Under the pieces are notes generated by a model. It had not been told where the DNA came from. It was given only the letters and a program-made list of their open reading frames with translations, and ran no database searches. The translations under genes and the position numbers were made by a program. DNA of 8,102 nt from an uncultured Clostridia bacterium (lineage in GTDB: Bacteria > Bacillota > Clostridia > Lachnospirales > Lachnospiraceae), in NCBI GenBank assembly GCA_946623485.1, contig CAMORF010000095.1:1-8102 (forward strand), given 5' to 3'. This document shows, piece by piece, positions 5,476 to 8,102 of this stretch (position 1 is the stretch's first letter; each line of letters begins with the position of its first letter).

Positions 5476-6657
5476 ATGTGCAATAAGCGGCTTAGCGCAT
5501 TTGTAGATGCATTTTATGACAGTTATGAAAGTTCCGGCTATTGTACGGAAGAAGATCAGTGTCTGCCGCCTGTTGAGGTGCTCAGGGAAGTTTGCCAAAT
5601 CCTGATTGATGTGAGCTGCATGCGGGAGGAAGGCAGGTACCCACGCTTCCGGGTATGCTTCATCCGCCCGGATGCGGACTTGTTGGACGCCTATCTCTAC
5701 GCGCATGCTTACCTGTTTGAGAATCCGGTTGTATTTTCACCGAAGGACATGAATAAACTGGCGCCTGCCATCAATCCGGACATGAGCTACCTCATGCTGG
5801 ATATCACCCGGAAGCCTTACCGGGCGGTCGGCGAGATCGCTGCCTATACGACCTGGGAAAAGATAATGGTGCGTGAGATTACGTCCGGGATCCGGATGCC
5901 AATGATTCCGAATATCCTGGTAAACGGGCCAGGCGCGCTGGAGGGCTGCTTCGGGGAAACTTCACTGGTAAACTACCGCAACGGGGAATGCATATACCTG
6001 CGGAAGGATACATTTACCGCGACACCAATCGCAAAAGTGCTGGCGGAAGGATCCCATGTCCATCAGAAAGACCGGCTGAAGTTTATCTACCAGGTACTTT
6101 GGCGTGCTCATAAAAATGGTCATGGCGGGCATTTTTTCATTGTTCCTTCGGCAGAATCCTGCGAGGAGCTTACTACATATAAATATAAGATGCGAAGCTG
6201 CTTCCCGGGGGAGCGGACGGAGATGAATGAGGAGGAAGCGGAAGGTCCGGGGCTTTTGGAGTATATTGAACATGCATTGCGGAAGGACAAGCAGAAAGAT
6301 GGTACCCACACCAACAGGGATATCGGCACCTACGCCAATATGATTGCCGGATTTACGTTGGTGGATGGCGCTGTGATCCTGAACAAGGATCTGGACCTGA
6401 TCGGTTTTGGGGCGGAGACGCATCCGGCCATGAGCAGGAGGAGCGTAAAGATGTCCTTCATGCGGCAGGACAATACCGAGGATAAGACAAGGAACTTTAA
6501 TGACAACGGGATGCGCCACCGGGCATGTTACAACTTCTGCTACGACGTTGAAGGTGCGGTCGGGGTCATCCTGTCCCACGACGGAGGCGTGGAGGTATGC
6601 ACGAAGATAGACGGGAAGGTGTTGGTCTATGACAACGTCGGGCTGCCCCTGCTTTGA
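5476..6657 (+). CDS. DisA/DAC-like nucleotide-domain protein (putative DACNV-type sensor)
   Basis: The protein has 393 aa (399 from ATG 5458; numbering here is from 5458). The C-terminal ~110 residues resemble the diadenylate cyclase (DAC) fold: LVDGAVILN with DGA at 303-305, LIGFGAE at 314-320, GMRHRACYNFC with RHR at 353-355, and GVILSHDGGVEV at 369-380. DGA and RHR are the signature motifs by which DisA/CdaA enzymes bind ATP and make c-di-AMP. The segment RLKFIYQVLWRAHKNGHGGHFFIVP (206-230, written with its central HGGHFF core) and the DAC part together resemble proteins called DACNV, a predicted sensor family in nucleotide-based conflict systems. Met replaces the usual Thr before RHR, and the usual SE after it is absent, so binding without catalysis is possible. 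The first ~200 residues are unrecognised. It has no signal peptide or membrane segment. Confidence 0.75.
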   Translation: MCNKRLSAFVDAFYDSYESSGYCTEEDQCLPPVEVLREVCQILIDVSCMREEGRYPRFRVCFIRPDADLLDAYLYAHAYLFENPVVFSPKDMNKLAPAINPDMSYLMLDITRKPYRAVGEIAAYTTWEKIMVREITSGIRMPMIPNILVNGPGALEGCFGETSLVNYRNGECIYLRKDTFTATPIAKVLAEGSHVHQKDRLKFIYQVLWRAHKNGHGGHFFIVPSAESCEELTTYKYKMRSCFPGERTEMNEEEAEGPGLLEYIEHALRKDKQKDGTHTNRDIGTYANMIAGFTLVDGAVILNKDLDLIGFGAETHPAMSRRSVKMSFMRQDNTEDKTRNFNDNGMRHRACYNFCYDVEGAVGVILSHDGGVEVCTKIDGKVLVYDNVGLPLL

Positions 6658-6702
6658 GGAGACTCAGGGAAGATTGCAGGATTGTCGATCCGGAATACGC
6701 TA

Positions 6703-6780
6703 TAAGGATCTGTTCAGAAATAACTTATGATCCTGCTTGTCTTTTTCTCCGATTTCACAGATCAAGGTCCGGTTACATAT
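6703..6780 (+). repeat. Dispersed ~79-bp element, copy B
   Basis: This is the plus-strand counterpart of 1010-932, with the same ordered blocks. It lies between the DACNV-like gene and the truncated ATPase gene, and its right end almost touches the palindrome at 6783. With copy A it forms an inverted pair around 5.7 kb, with the TAAGGATCTGTT ends of both copies facing the enclosed DNA. Its nature is unresolved, as for copy A. Confidence 0.75.
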
Positions 6781-6782
6781 AG

Positions 6783-6818
6783 GCATAGGTTTGTCTCCGC
6801 ATCAGGCGGAGACAAACC
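6783..6818 (+). repeat. Dispersed palindrome, copy 2 (at the truncation point of the ATPase gene)
   Basis: After the lead-in GCATA, GGTTTGTCTCCGC (6788-6800) and GCGGAGACAAACC (6806-6818) pair perfectly around the loop ATCAG. Compared with copy 1 the lead-in has the same orientation. The central 19 bp (6794-6812) is the exact reverse complement of 5403-5421, and two arm pairs have changed together (CT/AG versus TG/CA). Homology to the ATPase family begins only a few codons to the right. Confidence 0.85.
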
Positions 6819-6819
6819 G

Positions 6820-7906
6820 TACCTCTGCACTCTTCGATGACCGCGACATTGCCCGTACAGAGGATTACGGGAAATACCTGAACCAATTCAACGTGATATA
6901 CCTGGATATCTCAGGCTTTGTTTCTGCCGCCGGCAGAGAAGGTGCTTCTCTCCGGGACATCCCGCGCATGATTCTGTCAGCCGTACAGAAAGAACTGGAA
7001 TACATGGAGGCTGACTGCAACGGCAGCCGAAAAGAGCTGGAACTCATCTCCCTCTGCGAAAAACATGGAATGGCATTCCGGGAAGTGAAATCCTGGTATG
7101 ATGGATATGAATTATCCGGCCTGGTCTCCGTTTACAATCCTTATTCCGTGATGAATGCGCTGGAAGAAGGAACTTGTCATTCCTTCTGGGGAAAAACGTC
7201 TGCTGCCGAGGGTCTGACAGACTATATCAAACTGTACTTTGACGGACTGCAGGAGACTGTTGCAAACCTGATTGCCGGCGCGCAGATCAGTGTCAACACA
7301 ACCAGCTTCCAGAACGACCTGGAACACTTCCGGAGCAGGGATGATGTCCTCACCCTCCTGGTCCATTTGGGATACCTGACTTGGGATGCCCCAACCGGAA
7401 CAGTACATATTCCCAATGAAGAGGTCAGAAGAGAATTCCTCAATTTCCTGGAAGAGGATGATGTAGGAGAACACTGGATCCGCCTGATTGCAAGATCCCG
7501 GAAGCTATTGAAAGACACGCTTGCCGGAAACGAAGAAGCGGTTGCTGCCGCGCTTGATGAGATCAGAAGAGAGCAGTATGCACCTCAGTATTACAATAAT
7601 GAGCAGGCCTTGCGCGCGATTATAAAATATGCCTACCTGTCAGCCATCGGCAAGTATGTCAAGATCGAAGAAATGCCATCTGGAAAAGGGCTTGCAGATC
7701 TTGCTTTTCTGCCTGTCCCCTATTCCGGCCTCCCTGCAATGGTGGTTGAACTTAAATGGAACAAAACTGCCGGAGGCGCAATTTCCCAGATTCATGACAG
7801 ACACTACACCGCAGCGCTGCAACCCTTCTCTGGACATATTGTGCTGGTCGGAGTGAATTACGATGAAAAGACAGGAGAACACACTTGCCGGATTGAAAAG
7901 GCGTGA
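6820..7906 (+). pseudogene. Truncated, internally deleted AAA-ATPase-like / PD-(D/E)XK nuclease gene
   Basis: Residue numbers count from codon TTG 6737, the first possible start of the open frame. Family similarity begins near residue 30 (SALFDDRDIA, QFNVIYLDISGF). The ~70 N-terminal residues that should carry the P-loop (usually SRPRRFGKS) are absent, replaced by copy 2 of the palindrome. Between SAVQKELEYMEAD (81-93) and LCEKHGMAF (106-114) about 100 residues including Walker B are also missing, yet the frame is kept. The rest is typical: WYDGY 120-124, VYNPYSVM 132-139, RDDVLTLLVHLGYL 201-214 and YYNNEQALRAIIKYAY 285-300. The PD-(D/E)XK core is present: GLADLAF with Asp321, VVELKW with Glu338 and Lys340, and Gln351. 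No ATG with a ribosome site precedes the conserved part. ATPase activity is lost. A decaying gene is most likely, although an isolated nuclease cannot be excluded. The family norm is quoted from memory. Confidence 0.8.
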
Positions 7907-8102
7907 AGGATCCTGAGATCCCGAAAGAAATGCCGCTGTAAAGTGCTTCAGAGTTCCTGCAGAATATTATCTGCAAAGAGATCCGGTGCCTCTGCAAAGA
8001 ATATTAGAATGTTGCAAAGCGATAGCATCTTAGGGGTAATAAGATATGATGCAGAATATGTGATCGGGTAATATGGAGAAGCAGGATTTGCAGATTGCCT
8101 AA
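7907..8102. other. Non-coding right edge
   Basis: No gene, promoter or terminator is evident. GGATC-CTGA-GATCC (7909-7922 region) could form a weak 5-bp hairpin just after the ATPase-like stop, without a T-run. TCTGCAAAGA occurs at 7970-7979 and 7991-8000, and AGAATATTA at 7961-7969 and 7999-8007, so this strip also contains short repeated words. ATG 8073 opens only nine codons and is not called. Confidence 0.5.

Noticed and set aside
6737..6819. N-terminus of the ATPase-like protein starting at TTG 6737
   Set aside because: These codons are the dispersed element and palindrome read through in frame. They show no family similarity and no ribosome site.
8073..8102. Nine-codon frame at the right edge
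   Set aside because: Too short, with no ribosome site and no recognisable product.

Overview
The window looks like chromosomal DNA from a low-to-mid GC Firmicute, most likely a gut clostridium of the Lachnospiraceae type. The signs are strong AGGAGG-type ribosome binding sites, a choline-binding-like cell-wall repeat protein fused to a GH73 glucosaminidase, a NYN/PIN-like protein of a type common in clostridia, and a relic of the AAA-ATPase-like/PD-(D/E)XK family that is abundant in these bacteria. No rRNA, tRNA, CRISPR array or intact transposase gene was seen.

Layout, left to right. (1) 1-876, minus strand: the first 292 codons of an exported von Willebrand factor A (VWA) protein that runs off the left edge. 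(2) 877-1499: a non-coding stretch with a copy of a ~79-bp dispersed element, a 34-bp tandem array, an AT-rich block, a good sigma-A-type promoter and a ~127-nt leader that can fold. (3) 1500-2765, plus: a secreted cell-wall-binding N-acetylglucosaminidase. (4) 2865-2907: a perfect 19-bp inverted repeat serving as a bidirectional terminator between convergent genes. (5) 2945-4330, minus: a NYN-domain predicted nuclease with a very long low-complexity insert. (6) 4331-4679: a divergent promoter region holding a 15-bp tandem repeat. (7) 4680-5384, plus: an unrecognised acidic 234-aa protein. (8) 5476-6657, plus: a protein with a C-terminal DisA/DAC-like nucleotide domain (DACNV type) that keeps the DGA and RHR signatures. 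(9) 6658-7906, plus: a second copy of the ~79-bp element, a second copy of a palindromic hairpin, then a 5'-truncated and internally deleted AAA-ATPase/PD-(D/E)XK gene whose nuclease part is still open. (10) 7907-8102: non-coding.

How the genes may work together. The 234-aa gene and the DACNV-like gene probably form an operon driven by the extended -10 promoter at 4602-4610. The NYN gene is transcribed divergently from the same intergenic region. A DAC-like nucleotide domain, a possible RNase and an unknown acidic partner are compatible with a nucleotide-signalling or stress/conflict module, but this is inference from context only. The VWA protein and the glucosaminidase are envelope proteins and need not be connected to that module.

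The most unusual feature of the window is its repeats. The ~79-bp element occurs twice in inverted orientation and brackets the 5.7-kb central block. A palindrome occurs twice with compensatory arm changes and an exactly inverted core, and one copy sits at the truncation point of the ATPase gene. Several gene borders carry short imperfect tandem duplications with periods of 34, 18, 16-17 and 15 bp.
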